50,433 nucleotides of DNA, from contig DGOW01000019.1 of assembly GCA_002390225.1 (NCBI GenBank), positions 1 through 50,433 on the forward strand, given 5' to 3'. Each line of letters begins with the position of its first letter. Within the stretch, counting starts at the first letter, position 1. The notes under the pieces were generated by a model. The model was not told the origin of the DNA, ran no database searches, and worked only from the letters and a program-made list of their open reading frames with translations. Both the position numbers and the translations under genes were made by a program. The DNA is from Gemmatimonadales bacterium UBA4456 (GTDB lineage: Bacteria > Gemmatimonadota > Gemmatimonadetes > Longimicrobiales > Gaopeijiaceae). Of the stretch, positions 25,785 to 34,508 are shown in pieces.

Positions 25785-26474
25785 CTACCGAAGAGCGAAG
25801 GTTACGCCGACGCTGAAGCTCATCAGGTCCGCGTCTGACCGGTTCGGGTACAGAAGTACCGACCCGTCTGCCTGGTCGACCACGTCGTCTTCGGTCAGGT
25901 AGCTGGCGACCTGGTTGTCGACCTTCTCGACGCCGAGGTCGATGAAGGTCCTGCCACCGGCTCGGAAGCGCAGGCCACCACCGTAGCGCCACCCGAAGAC
26001 CGTATCGGAGTAGTTGGTTGTCTCCAGGTAGGGCCCATAACCGTCGTTGTCGTCGAGGTGTGACGAGGTGACGAAGTATGAGAGCCCGGCCCCTGCGTGC
26101 ACATAGGGTTCGATATCACCGCGTACCAGCACGATCTCGGGGCCGACGCTGCCATAGAGGATCGAGTTCGTCGTCGTGACGTCCGAGCCGATCCGGCAGG
26201 TGAACTCGCAGTAGAACAGGCGCTCATGTCCGTACACGAGGGCCCCGAGGTCGACCCGTATGCGCAGGTGCCCGTTTGCGGTCATGGGCGCTCCACCCGA
26301 GAGCTCGACTCCGAAGCCGTCGTCCACGAGCGTAGCGAGATCTCCGACGGGGTTGGCAGCGACGAAGCTCAGACCGACGAAGCCGACCGGACCACGATGC
26401 TGGGCTTCGACGCCACCCGTCGACAGGGTCAACCCGACAAACATCGCGACGATGTTCAGTTTTGCGCACCTCAT
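25785..26474 (-). CDS. Probable outer-membrane beta-barrel protein
   Basis: The 229-residue protein has a signal peptide (about 1-24, ending VEAQ) and many amphipathic strands with aromatic and glycine girdles (GYGPYLETTNYSD, VFGWRYGGGLRFRAGG, SFSVGVTFALR). It ends in a strand of the type recognised by the barrel assembly machine, though Arg rather than an aromatic is last. Its function is unknown. The ATG at 26474 is chosen because GGAGGA lies at ideal spacing before it; the upstream in-frame ATG at 26486 has that same sequence inside its first codons. Cys-Glu-Phe-Thr-Cys (YCEFTCRIG) may form a disulfide in a surface loop. Confidence 0.65.
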   Translation of the reverse strand: MRCAKLNIVAMFVGLTLSTGGVEAQHRGPVGFVGLSFVAANPVGDLATLVDDGFGVELSGGAPMTANGHLRIRVDLGALVYGHERLFYCEFTCRIGSDVTTTNSILYGSVGPEIVLVRGDIEPYVHAGAGLSYFVTSSHLDDNDGYGPYLETTNYSDTVFGWRYGGGLRFRAGGRTFIDLGVEKVDNQVASYLTEDDVVDQADGSVLLYPNRSDADLMSFSVGVTFALR

Positions 26475-26678
26475 ATTGTCCTCCATGCCCTCTTATGGAA
26501 TCGCTTGTGCTTGAGGTGCAGGGTCCGTGCCAATCATGCCATTCGCAGTAAGGCGTTGTTGATCAGGGGTTTGCGTGCCCGATCCCGATCCGATCCCTCG
26601 CCTGGTGTCCCACCTGGAGGACACGCCCGTGCCCCCTTCGCTGGCGCTCCACCGAGCCGGACGTCATGTTCGCCGGCC

Positions 26679-26906
26679 ATGAGCCAGGAACGCAGATCAC
26701 ATTTCGTCCCACGAACCACCGAAGGCCGCACGGCCGTCGGGGCGTTCGTCGTCCTATTCCTCCTTTCCATGCCACCGGTTACGCACTCCGTGCTCGATCG
26801 TCCGGACGTATGGATTGGGGGTGTGCCTGTCTTCTTCGCGGCGTTGTTTGTCGTCTACACAGCGCTGATCGGCGTGCTGCTGTGGGCGTGGCGAAAGGGG
26901 GTCTGA
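26679..26906 (+). CDS. DUF3311-like small membrane subunit of a sodium:solute symporter
   Basis: A 75-residue protein with two transmembrane helices (about 20-36 and 48-69) separated by a loop with VWIGGVPVFFAALF, which resembles the DUF3311 family. Members are usually encoded just before a sodium:solute symporter and are thought to be its small partner. The large subunit begins at 26908, one base after this stop. The ATG at 26679 is the only start that gives a protein of normal size. Confidence 0.7.
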   Translation: MSQERRSHFVPRTTEGRTAVGAFVVLFLLSMPPVTHSVLDRPDVWIGGVPVFFAALFVVYTALIGVLLWAWRKGV

Positions 26907-26907
26907 C

Positions 26908-28401
26908 ATGGAGCCCTGGGTAGTCGCCACAAGCCTGATTTTCATCTATCTGCTCGCGACGATCGTCCTCGGCGTCATCGCGAACCGGCGGATGACGGGC
27001 GACATGGAGGATTTTCTCCTCTACGGCCGAAAGGCCGGCTTCATTGTTCTTTACCTGACCGTCGTCGCGACCTTCCACTCTGCATTCGCGTTCCTCGGGT
27101 CGGGCGGCTTTTTCTACACCCATGGCATCGGCTTCTGGGCGGCCGGTACGTGGACCTGTCTGGTGGGCGCGATCACCTACGTGCTGGGCCCACGGATATG
27201 GGCACTGGGCAAGGCGAACGGGTACATCACCCCCGCTGATATGCTCGCCGATTTTTATGAATCCGAGGCTGTTCGGGTCGCCGTCGCCATCGTCTCTGTC
27301 GTCTTCACCATCCTGTACATCCAGGTCCAGGCTCAGGGACTCGGCTACATCATCAACATCGCGTCGGGTGATCGGATCTCGTTCGAGATAGGAACGCTGA
27401 TCCTGCTCGTCGTGGCTGCCGCATACCTCATGGCGGGCGGACTGCGCGCCGTCTACTGGACCGACGTGATCCAGGGTGTCTGGATGTACGTGGCCGTATG
27501 GGTTGGGGCCATGTACCTGGCGTACGAACTGTTCGGAGGACCGTTGCAGCTGTGGGCTGAGGTGCGCGCTCAGCGCCCCGACCTTCTCAGTTTACCAGGG
27601 CCTGAAGGCTTCTTCACACCTGGTATGTGGTTAGGTATGACGATCACCCTGTCGTTCGGGATTGTCTTCCAGCCGCACATGATGATCCGCTACTACACGG
27701 CCGTGGACGCCAAGACGTTGAAGATCCTCGGTGCGGCGACGCCCATCTATCTGATGACGCTGTACGTACCTGCAGCCCTCGTCGGACTCGGTGGAGCGGT
27801 TGCGATGCCTGGTCTCGAGGTCCCCGATCGGATTTTCCCGGAGCTTCTCTTCGCGCACGCTCCACCGATCCTCACGGGGGTGATCCTCGCCGGAGCGACG
27901 GCGGCGGCCATGTCGACGCTCGACTCGATCCTGCATGCAAACATGAGCGTACTGACTCGCGACGTGTACCAGCGGTACATCGCCCCGGAACGGGAGCAGG
28001 GTCACTACGTCTGGGTCGGCCGGGGTATCGTCGCTGCGTTGCTCGTTGTCGGCTACTTTCTCTCCGTTCGCACCTTGGACTTCCTTGTTGTGCTGGTGAC
28101 CCTCAGCGGGTCCGGAGCGCTGCAGCTCATGCCCGCGATCGTCGGTGTTCTGTTCCCGACACGCCGCACGCTTACGCGTGTGGGGGTGCTCACCGGTCTG
28201 GTGGTGGGACTTGTCACGTTGTACGTCACCCTTGTCGTCGTGCCGCATCCATTCGGACTCCACGGGGGCATTTGGGCATTGCTGTTCAACACGGCGGTCA
28301 CGCTGTTTGTGTCGGCCGTGACGGAGCCCCCCAGCGACGAAACAATTGAGCGCATTCACGGCGAAGTGGAACGCCAGATCTATCCGGAGACATCTGCATG
28401 A
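26908..28401 (+). CDS. Sodium:solute symporter (SSS family)
   Basis: A 497-residue inner-membrane carrier with about thirteen hydrophobic segments, the length of PutP/PanF-like members. The sodium-site segment AAAMSTLDSILHANMSVLTRD (about 333-353) and the conserved early segment FLLYGRKAGFIVLYLTVVA are present. FQPHMMIRYYTAVD in the middle is typical of the group that pairs with DUF3311 partners. The substrate is unknown. The ribosome site AAGGGGG precedes the ATG. The stop overlaps the cyanophycinase-like gene by 4 bp (ATGA), so importer and peptidase are translationally coupled. Confidence 0.9.
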   Translation: MEPWVVATSLIFIYLLATIVLGVIANRRMTGDMEDFLLYGRKAGFIVLYLTVVATFHSAFAFLGSGGFFYTHGIGFWAAGTWTCLVGAITYVLGPRIWALGKANGYITPADMLADFYESEAVRVAVAIVSVVFTILYIQVQAQGLGYIINIASGDRISFEIGTLILLVVAAAYLMAGGLRAVYWTDVIQGVWMYVAVWVGAMYLAYELFGGPLQLWAEVRAQRPDLLSLPGPEGFFTPGMWLGMTITLSFGIVFQPHMMIRYYTAVDAKTLKILGAATPIYLMTLYVPAALVGLGGAVAMPGLEVPDRIFPELLFAHAPPILTGVILAGATAAAMSTLDSILHANMSVLTRDVYQRYIAPEREQGHYVWVGRGIVAALLVVGYFLSVRTLDFLVVLVTLSGSGALQLMPAIVGVLFPTRRTLTRVGVLTGLVVGLVTLYVTLVVVPHPFGLHGGIWALLFNTAVTLFVSAVTEPPSDETIERIHGEVERQIYPETSA

Positions 28402-29345
28402 AGCACTGCACCCGACCCCTCGCGCCTGAGTCCGCTCACCTCGAACGAGTAGCCCGCAGCCTGCTCGTGCTGGCGGTGGTCGTCGCATTGTGGCCGGCTT
28501 CTGCCACGGCGCAAGTTCAGCAGGGGCCTCCTCCGCCACAGGTCGGACCGGAGCGCGGCTCGCTCGTCATCGTCGGTGGTGCCATGCGCTCTGCCGAGAT
28601 CTACGAGCGATTCATTCAGCTCGCCGGGGGCCCGGATGCTCATATCGTGTTGGTGCCGACGGCCGGCGGAGCGGCCGAATATGATGAATTCTTCCAGGGG
28701 ATGAATGCCTGGCGCGAACACGGTGCCCGCAACCTGACTCTACTGCACACGATCGACCCGGAGGAGGCCGATACCGACGATTTCATCGAGCCGCTGAAGA
28801 CAGCCGGCGGTGTGTTTTTCTTCGGTGGGCGCCAGTGGCGTCTGGTCGATGCGTACGGTGGCACGAAGAGTGAAGAGGCGTTTCGGGAGGTGCTCGAGCG
28901 CGGTGGCGTGATCGGAGGTTCGTCCGCTGGGGCGTCGATACAGGGCTCCTATCTCGTCCGCGGGGATACCCGCTCGAATACCGTCATGATGGGTGACCAT
29001 GAGCGAGGGTTCGCCTACCTGCGTAACGTAGGGATCGATCAGCACGTGCTTCGCCGGAACCGTCAATTCGACATGGTAGAAGTCATTGAGGCGCACCCCG
29101 AGCTGCTCGGTATCGGTCTCGACGAGGACACTGCACTCGTCGTGCAGGGTGACCGGGCTGAGGTGATCGGTCGCTCATACGCGCTCATCTATGACAACCA
29201 GGCGACGACCGGCAACAACGGCAGCTTCTATTTCCTTGCTCCTGGAGACCGCTTCAATCTGGCGACCCGGGAGGGATCACGTCCGACCACGTCACAGAGT
29301 CCCATTCAGGGAGTCGAGAAGAAGCCATGGGGGAGCGGTTCATGA
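28398..29345 (+). CDS. Exported cyanophycinase-like peptidase (S51 family)
   Basis: The 315-residue protein has a signal peptide (hydrophobic LLVLAVVVALWPASATA, about 22-38), so it acts outside the cytoplasm. The peptidase S51/class I-like fold is seen in RGSLVIVGGAM, the nucleophile elbow GGSSAGAS (Ser176) and GIDQHVLRRNRQFDM, which supplies the histidine region. GIGLDEDTALVV near residue 236 is the last family block. Cyanophycinases split the Asp-Arg polymer to beta-Asp-Arg; relatives cut other isoaspartyl or dipeptide substrates. It lies between two symporter pairs, all coupled, which suggests that one or both carry its products. No cyanophycin synthetase is in the window. Confidence 0.82.
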   Translation: MKHCTRPLAPESAHLERVARSLLVLAVVVALWPASATAQVQQGPPPPQVGPERGSLVIVGGAMRSAEIYERFIQLAGGPDAHIVLVPTAGGAAEYDEFFQGMNAWREHGARNLTLLHTIDPEEADTDDFIEPLKTAGGVFFFGGRQWRLVDAYGGTKSEEAFREVLERGGVIGGSSAGASIQGSYLVRGDTRSNTVMMGDHERGFAYLRNVGIDQHVLRRNRQFDMVEVIEAHPELLGIGLDEDTALVVQGDRAEVIGRSYALIYDNQATTGNNGSFYFLAPGDRFNLATREGSRPTTSQSPIQGVEKKPWGSGS

Positions 29346-29671
29346 CGAATCCAACCGAGCACAACCACGGTGAGGATCGGCCGTCCGTAACCAATCCCGA
29401 GACTGTTGCGCGGCATGCCGAGTACTGGCGTCGCAACATCCGCTACCTGGGCATGTTGCTCGTGGTGTGGTTCGTGGTGTCGTACGTGTGCGGCATCCTC
29501 TTCGCCGATGCGCTGAACGCATTCACTTTGCCCGGCACGCACTTTCCGCTCGGCTTCTGGTTCGCGCAGCAAGGTTCCATCTATGCGTTCGTGATCCTGA
29601 TCTTCGTATACGTGAAGCTCATGAACCGCCTTGATCATGAGTTCGACGTAGATGAAGGGGCGAGCTCATGA
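29342..29671 (+). CDS. DUF4212 small subunit of a sodium/substrate symporter
   Basis: The 109-residue protein has two helices (about 37-55 and 74-94). The middle, YWRRNIRYLGMLLVVWFV, and PLGFWFAQQGSIYAFVILIF near residue 73 match DUF4212, the small partner of VC_2705-type symporters. I chose the ATG at 29342 because it overlaps the peptidase stop as ATGA and GGGGAG lies just before it; an ATG at 29327 is inside the previous gene. It overlaps the large subunit by 4 bp. Confidence 0.85.
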   Translation: MTNPTEHNHGEDRPSVTNPETVARHAEYWRRNIRYLGMLLVVWFVVSYVCGILFADALNAFTLPGTHFPLGFWFAQQGSIYAFVILIFVYVKLMNRLDHEFDVDEGASS

Positions 29672-31371
29672 GCGTTCAGGCATGGACCTTCCTTCTCGTC
29701 GGGGCCTCCTTCGCTCTGTACATCGGGATCGCGATCTGGTCGAGAGCGTCGACCACGAAGGAGTTCTACGTAGCGGGCGGTGGCGTGTCGCCGCTGGCCA
29801 ACGGAATGGCGACCGCAGCCGACTGGATGAGCGCCGCGTCGTTCATCTCGATGGCGGGCATCATCTCGTTCACGGGCTACGATGGCTCCGTCTACCTGAT
29901 GGGGTGGACGGGTGGCTACGTGCTTCTCGCGCTCCTGCTTGCTCCGTACCTGCGCAAATACGGTGCCTTCACAGTTCCCGACTTCGTAGGTGATCGCTAC
30001 TACTCGCAGCTCGCCCGAATCGTGGCGGTCGTGTGCGCGATCTTCGTGTCGTTCACCTATGTCGCAGGGCAGATGCGCGGCGTCGGGATCGTCTTTGGCC
30101 GATTCCTGGAGGTCGACGTGAACGTCGGTGTCGGCATCGGGATGGCGATCGTCTTCTTCTATGCGGTGCTCGGAGGCATGAAGGGCATCACCTATACGCA
30201 GGTGGCCCAGTACTGTGTCCTGATCTTCGCCTTCATGGTTCCAGCGATCTTCCTCTCGCTCATGATCACGGGTACGCCGATCCCGCAGTTCGGACTTGGG
30301 GGAGTGGAGCAGGCGTCGGGGTTACCACTTCTGGAGCGGCTGAACGGCCTCAATCAGGAACTCGGGTTCGCGCCGTACACCAGCGGTACGAAATCCACGT
30401 TCGATATCTTTTTCATTACTGCGGCGTTGATGGCCGGGACAGCCGGACTGCCGCACGTGATCATTCGATTCTACACGGTGCCGCGTGTGCGCGATGCACG
30501 GATCTCGGTCGGATGGGCGCTCCTCTTCATCTCGCTCCTCTACACGACGGCCCCGGCGGTTGCGGTGTTCGCTCGGACCAACCTGATCAACAGTGTGCAG
30601 GACGTCCCGTATGCGTCGGTCCCCGAGTGGTTCACGAAGTGGGAGGACACCGGCCTGCTCTCGTTCAACGATGCCAACGGCGATGGACGGATCCAGTATG
30701 TGGGCCCCGACTCACCGATGACGAACGAACTCACCGTGGACCGTGACATCATGGTTCTCGCGAATCCGGAGATCGCCAACTTGCCCGCGTGGGTGATCGG
30801 GCTGGTAGCGGCTGGTGGCCTCGCGGCCGCTCTTTCCACCGCTGCCGGCTTGCTGCTGGTGATCTCGTCTGCGGTCAGCCATGACCTGCTCAAACGAAGT
30901 ATCATGCCCCAGATCACGGAGAAGCAGGAGCTCTTGGCCGCGCGTATCGCGGCGGGCGCCGCCGTGTTGGTGGCCGGCTACTTCGGGATGCATCCGCCCG
31001 GCTTCGTAGCGCAGGTGGTCGCGTTCGCGTTCGGATTAGCAGCTTCGTCGTTCTTCCCGGCGATCATCCTCGGGATCTTCTCGAAGCGGACGACTCGTGA
31101 AGGAGCAATCCTCGGAATGGTGAGCGGCATAACCTTCACCGCGGGCTACATCATCTACTTCAACTTCGTGAACCCGGACGCCAACAGTGCCGCGAACTGG
31201 TGGTTCGGCATCAGCCCCGAGGGCATCGGTACCCTCGGCATGCTGCTGAACTTTGCCGTGACGATCGCCGTGTCACGAGTGACCCCGGAGCCACCGGCGC
31301 AGGTTCAGGTTCTGGTTGATCTGATCCGAGTGCCGCGTGGTGCGGGGGAAGCGCACGAGCTGAACATGTAG
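29668..31371 (+). CDS. Cation acetate symporter-like large subunit (VC_2705 type)
   Basis: Sodium:solute symporter of 567 residues from the ActP-like subfamily that pairs with DUF4212. Around residue 52 it has ADWMSAASFISMAGIISF, and RKYGAFTVPDFVGDRYYS follows. The second sodium-site segment is GGLAAALSTAAGLLLVISSA. A soluble insert near residues 320-350 contains DANGDGRIQY, a loop that looks like a single EF-hand calcium site. The usual solutes are acetate, propionate or related acids, but the neighbouring peptidase makes an amino acid or dipeptide worth testing. It is the last gene of a five-gene coupled operon. A weak hairpin (GCGGA and TCCGC) follows its stop. Confidence 0.88.
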   Translation: MSVQAWTFLLVGASFALYIGIAIWSRASTTKEFYVAGGGVSPLANGMATAADWMSAASFISMAGIISFTGYDGSVYLMGWTGGYVLLALLLAPYLRKYGAFTVPDFVGDRYYSQLARIVAVVCAIFVSFTYVAGQMRGVGIVFGRFLEVDVNVGVGIGMAIVFFYAVLGGMKGITYTQVAQYCVLIFAFMVPAIFLSLMITGTPIPQFGLGGVEQASGLPLLERLNGLNQELGFAPYTSGTKSTFDIFFITAALMAGTAGLPHVIIRFYTVPRVRDARISVGWALLFISLLYTTAPAVAVFARTNLINSVQDVPYASVPEWFTKWEDTGLLSFNDANGDGRIQYVGPDSPMTNELTVDRDIMVLANPEIANLPAWVIGLVAAGGLAAALSTAAGLLLVISSAVSHDLLKRSIMPQITEKQELLAARIAAGAAVLVAGYFGMHPPGFVAQVVAFAFGLAASSFFPAIILGIFSKRTTREGAILGMVSGITFTAGYIIYFNFVNPDANSAANWWFGISPEGIGTLGMLLNFAVTIAVSRVTPEPPAQVQVLVDLIRVPRGAGEAHELNM

Positions 31372-31723
31372 GGAGCGGATGGAGCGCCGGTCCGCGGAAG
31401 TAGTGGCAGAACCCGGTGCCGCCGGGGACTCAACTCTCTTCGTCGTCGGCTCCCGCTCTGTCCTGCGCCTTGAAGACCGTGGCCGCTGCAGCCGCCCCGG
31501 CTACTGGCCCGACGATGTACATCCAAAGGTGCCGATGAGCTCGGTGACATAGCGGTTCAAGGATCACTCCTCGTGGAGCGCGCCGGTCGTCCCGGATTGC
31601 CGGTCCAACTCGGTGCTGCGATGATCTCGGTCGCGCACAGTGTGGAGGCGGTAAACTTCACCACAAGTTCGAACGTCTACGTCTGTGGACGCAATTTCCG
31701 TGTACAAGTTTCTGGAGTCCCCG
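31372..31723. other. Intergenic stretch with an aquaporin remnant and no intact gene
   Basis: These 352 bases hold only the minus-strand aquaporin remnant (31430-31560). The remaining 31561-31723, upstream of the propeller lipoprotein, shows no gene, repeat or clear promoter. Longer frames here are shadows with no recognisable product. Confidence 0.5.
31430..31560 (-). pseudogene. Aquaporin/MIP channel gene reduced to its two ends
   Basis: A TTG at 31560, with AGGAG at good spacing, starts NRYVTELIGTF, the exact kind of N-terminus that MIP channels have. Reading then shifts by two bases to WMYIVGPVAGAAAA and ATVFKAQDRAGADDEES, the classical last helix and tail, ending at TGA (31430-31432). 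The whole six-helix core, including both NPA motifs, is gone. The seven bases CACCTTT (31531-31525) can be read as the end of the first piece (Gly-Thr-Phe) and the start of the second (His-Leu-Trp), so the join looks like deletion between short direct repeats. The resulting frame ends after 19 codons. It is therefore dead. Confidence 0.7.
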
Positions 31724-32938
31724 ATGGTCCGATCTCTGTCCCGGCGTCTGGCGCCAGCCCCTCTCACGCTCGCCGCTGTAGCGGTCGCCGCATGCGGTGG
31801 CGGTGACTCAGCAACGGCTGGAGACAACGACGCCGGCGGTGCCGTTTCGCTCGGATCGGCGGAGGTTTCGTTTCCCGAGGATTTCGGGGCCATTCAGACA
31901 GTTCTGGAGCGAGCTGACGGAAGCGTTCTCGTCGCCGACCCACTCGGTGGGGCGCTTTACCTTGTCGATATGGTCGCCGGGACACGGGAACAGATTGGAC
32001 AGGAGGGGCAGGGGCCCGAGGAGTACCAACAGCCCGATGCCGTATGGGCTCTACCCGGAGACTCGATACTCCTGATCGACCTCGGGAACGGGCGCATGGT
32101 CTCGTTGAGCCCGGACCTGGAGTTTGGGCCGACGGGGCCGCTATCAGCCGGAGATCCACGCTCTGGTCTTACCATCGCGATCCCCGAGTCGGTCGATGGA
32201 AACGGCAACGTTTACTCGCGGTCCATGGACGGGGGCATGGGGACCGAACGGCCAGATTCCGGTGCGGTTCTGCGGATTCAACGCGGCACCCTCGAGATCG
32301 ATACGGTGGCCATGTTCAAGGTGCCCGAGGTAACCGTCACGGAGTCGGGCAGCGCGGATAACCGAAACGTCTCCATGAGCCTCGTTCCCCTCTCGCCGCA
32401 AGATGCCTGGGGTGTCGCGTCGGACGGATCGATCGTGCTGGCTCGTTCAGCTGATTACCACATCGACTGGATCCGTGCTGACGGTTCCGTGGTCTCCGGG
32501 TCTCCTGTCCCTTTCGAAACGATCGCGATAGGAACAGAAGAAAAACGTGAGTGGGCTCGTTCTCAGGCCGAGACCGGTGGTGGGATCAGCATCGCAGTCG
32601 AGGTGGACAATGGAGCGCTGACCACCCGCTTCGGCAGAGGCGGGGGTGGCCGTGACGGGGAAGAAAATCTGGACCAGTATGCGTGGCCTGAGTCGAAGCC
32701 GCCTTTTTATGGCACACGCATCATCATCGATCCGCAGAATCGCGCCTGGGTGCGGAGGCATGTCGTCGCTGGTGATCCGACGACCTATGACGTGTTCGAT
32801 CGCCAAGGGGAGCGAGTCGCGACCTATGAACTGCCGTTCCGGAGCCGGGTGGTCTCGTTCGGTCCTTCGGGGGTGTATGTGGCGTCATTCGATGACTTCG
32901 ACCTGAACTACCTGCACCGCTATGCGATGCCGATGTAG
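31724..32938 (+). CDS. Six-bladed beta-propeller-like lipoprotein
   Basis: From ATG 31724 this is a 404-residue lipoprotein (signal ending AVAVAAC, followed by GGG and an acidic linker). The rest has repeated strand units with aspartate turns (DGSVLVADPLGGALYLVDM, PGDSILLIDLGNGRMVSL, DPQNRAWVRRHVVAGD) that fit a 6-bladed propeller. A glycine-rich basic loop (FGRGGGGRDGEEN) is an unusual insert near the end. No catalytic motif is visible. The frame opens 13 codons earlier, but those residues would spoil the signal peptide. It converges with the amidohydrolase gene, 68 bp apart. Confidence 0.65.
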   Translation: MVRSLSRRLAPAPLTLAAVAVAACGGGDSATAGDNDAGGAVSLGSAEVSFPEDFGAIQTVLERADGSVLVADPLGGALYLVDMVAGTREQIGQEGQGPEEYQQPDAVWALPGDSILLIDLGNGRMVSLSPDLEFGPTGPLSAGDPRSGLTIAIPESVDGNGNVYSRSMDGGMGTERPDSGAVLRIQRGTLEIDTVAMFKVPEVTVTESGSADNRNVSMSLVPLSPQDAWGVASDGSIVLARSADYHIDWIRADGSVVSGSPVPFETIAIGTEEKREWARSQAETGGGISIAVEVDNGALTTRFGRGGGGRDGEENLDQYAWPESKPPFYGTRIIIDPQNRAWVRRHVVAGDPTTYDVFDRQGERVATYELPFRSRVVSFGPSGVYVASFDDFDLNYLHRYAMPM

Positions 32939-33006
32939 TCAGGTTGCACCGAGTCCGCCTTCCGCTCGCGGTCGGTTCAGTAGGACCCGGGTCGGCCGTG
33001 CTGGGT

Positions 33007-34281
33007 TCAGCGTACCGGCTGGCCCGCGACATAGACCTGCTCGAGGCTCCGGGTGGCCTCGATGTCTTCGAGCGGGTTCTCGGTCAGGACCAGAAAATCG
33101 GCCCACATGCCGGGCGCGATCACGCCACGGTCTCCCAGCCCTAGACAGGAGGCGGCCGTGCTGGTGGCACTCATCAGGACCTGCTCGGGGGACAGTCCTG
33201 CCTGGGCCATCATCCACAGTTCCATGTGCTCGAAGTAGCCGGGAAAGCGTCCCGCAGGTCCCGCGTCCGTACCCATGGCGACCTGGAGCCGCGCGTCCGA
33301 GACCGCCTTCACATTGAGCAGCGCCTGCTCGAGCGCCACACGATAGCCGGCTGCCGAGGAGCTCGACGCCATCCGCTCCATGAAGGCCGGCTCCGACACG
33401 CGGGCGACCTCACCCGCGTGGGCGTACTCCGCGAAGAACGGGTCATCGAAAAAGCCCGGACGTTCACTGTACACGAAGGTGCTGACCTCTCGCGTCAGGG
33501 TCGGAACGTAGCAGACGCCGGTCTCACGCAGCTGTCCCAGGAACTCATCGTCCACGTCTACGTCGCGCACCGAGTGGGCGACCATGGACGAGCCCATCTC
33601 AAGTAGGCGCTTGGCGTCATCGAGGTAGAAGAGGTGGGTAGCAAGGCGGACGTCATTCTCGTCCGCGACGTCGAGCACTGCCTGAATCGCGTCCCACGGC
33701 ATCTTGGCCACGGTACCGAGGTTGTCATCGACACGCAGCTTCAACCAATCCACACCCGATTCGACATTCGCCTGCGCGTCCGCGCGAGCCTGCTCGGAAT
33801 CAGATGCGGCGATAACTGGTCCGGCCACGAAGAGGCGAGCCCTCGGATCCGTCGGGGTCGCCTGGTCACGGGCCGCCAGCACGGCATCCGTGTCACCGAG
33901 GCTATTTACCGTGGTGACGCCATACCTGGCGAACAGCTCGAGGTCACCCCGAACGCGGTCGACCTCGTTCACCACTGATTCGTCTGCCCAAAGACCACTT
34001 ACATGGCCGTGGGCGTTAATGAGCCCGGGGATCACGTAACGCCCCGAGAGATCCACCGTCTCGGTGACATTGGCGCTCTCGGGCACGGAGCCGTCGGAGG
34101 CCATACCGACAATTCTGCCTTCGCGCACGAAGAGCGTCGTGTTAGGCACGGCGGTAGTGCCCGAGCCGTCCCAGACGGTCGCGCCCGAAAATGCTGTCGT
34201 CGGGGACCCGGGGTCGGCGGTGGAACAGGCAGCGACGAGCGCCATGAGGGCAAGAACGGAGACGAATCGGCTGATATTCAT
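33007..34281 (-). CDS. Amidohydrolase-family lipoprotein (metal-dependent hydrolase)
   Basis: The 424-residue protein has a lipoprotein signal (LALMALVAAC, lipid Cys about 19) and the amidohydrolase/imidazolonepropionase-like barrel. The metal ligands are visible: HGH in PGLINAHGHV, a probable carboxylated Lys in DWLKLRVDDN, His in ATHLFY, His in VAHSVRD and the last Asp in GTDAGPAG. ADFLVLTENPLEDI and VYVAGQPVR form the closing strands of the usual small beta domain. It is likely a periplasmic peptidase or amidase of the prolidase/organophosphatase type; the substrate is not evident. It is divergent from the first DUF1592 gene. Confidence 0.8.
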   Translation of the reverse strand: MNISRFVSVLALMALVAACSTADPGSPTTAFSGATVWDGSGTTAVPNTTLFVREGRIVGMASDGSVPESANVTETVDLSGRYVIPGLINAHGHVSGLWADESVVNEVDRVRGDLELFARYGVTTVNSLGDTDAVLAARDQATPTDPRARLFVAGPVIAASDSEQARADAQANVESGVDWLKLRVDDNLGTVAKMPWDAIQAVLDVADENDVRLATHLFYLDDAKRLLEMGSSMVAHSVRDVDVDDEFLGQLRETGVCYVPTLTREVSTFVYSERPGFFDDPFFAEYAHAGEVARVSEPAFMERMASSSSAAGYRVALEQALLNVKAVSDARLQVAMGTDAGPAGRFPGYFEHMELWMMAQAGLSPEQVLMSATSTAASCLGLGDRGVIAPGMWADFLVLTENPLEDIEATRSLEQVYVAGQPVR

Positions 34282-34292
34282 GCGCTTAGGGT

Positions 34293-34311
34293 AGGGAGGC
34301 GGAGACTCCCT
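34293..34311 (-). promoter_or_regulatory. Small inverted repeat before the amidohydrolase gene
   Basis: AGGGAG (34293-34298) and CTCCCT (34306-34311) flank seven bases in the 227-bp divergent region between the amidohydrolase and the first DUF1592 gene. It could be an operator or a leader hairpin of the amidohydrolase; six base pairs is weak evidence. Confidence 0.25.
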
Positions 34312-34508
34312 CGCAAAATCGGACTCAGGTACCGGTCTTGGTGGAGATTTCGGAGCTGCATGCAGCGCGTTCGAGTTTGCTGGCAGAGGTTTCGAGTGAA
34401 GCGTACTTTCTACATAGATCTGGCGCCCAGAATTCCTTGCAGAATGGGGCCATTCGCCGAGTCAGGTGGCGAGGTAGGACCGAAGCTCGAACGTGAGGCA
34501 AGAATTCC

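Noticed and set aside
34355..34366. 12-bp palindrome GCTGCATGCAGC before module A
   Set aside because: Too short and without a loop or a second copy to claim as a regulatory site.
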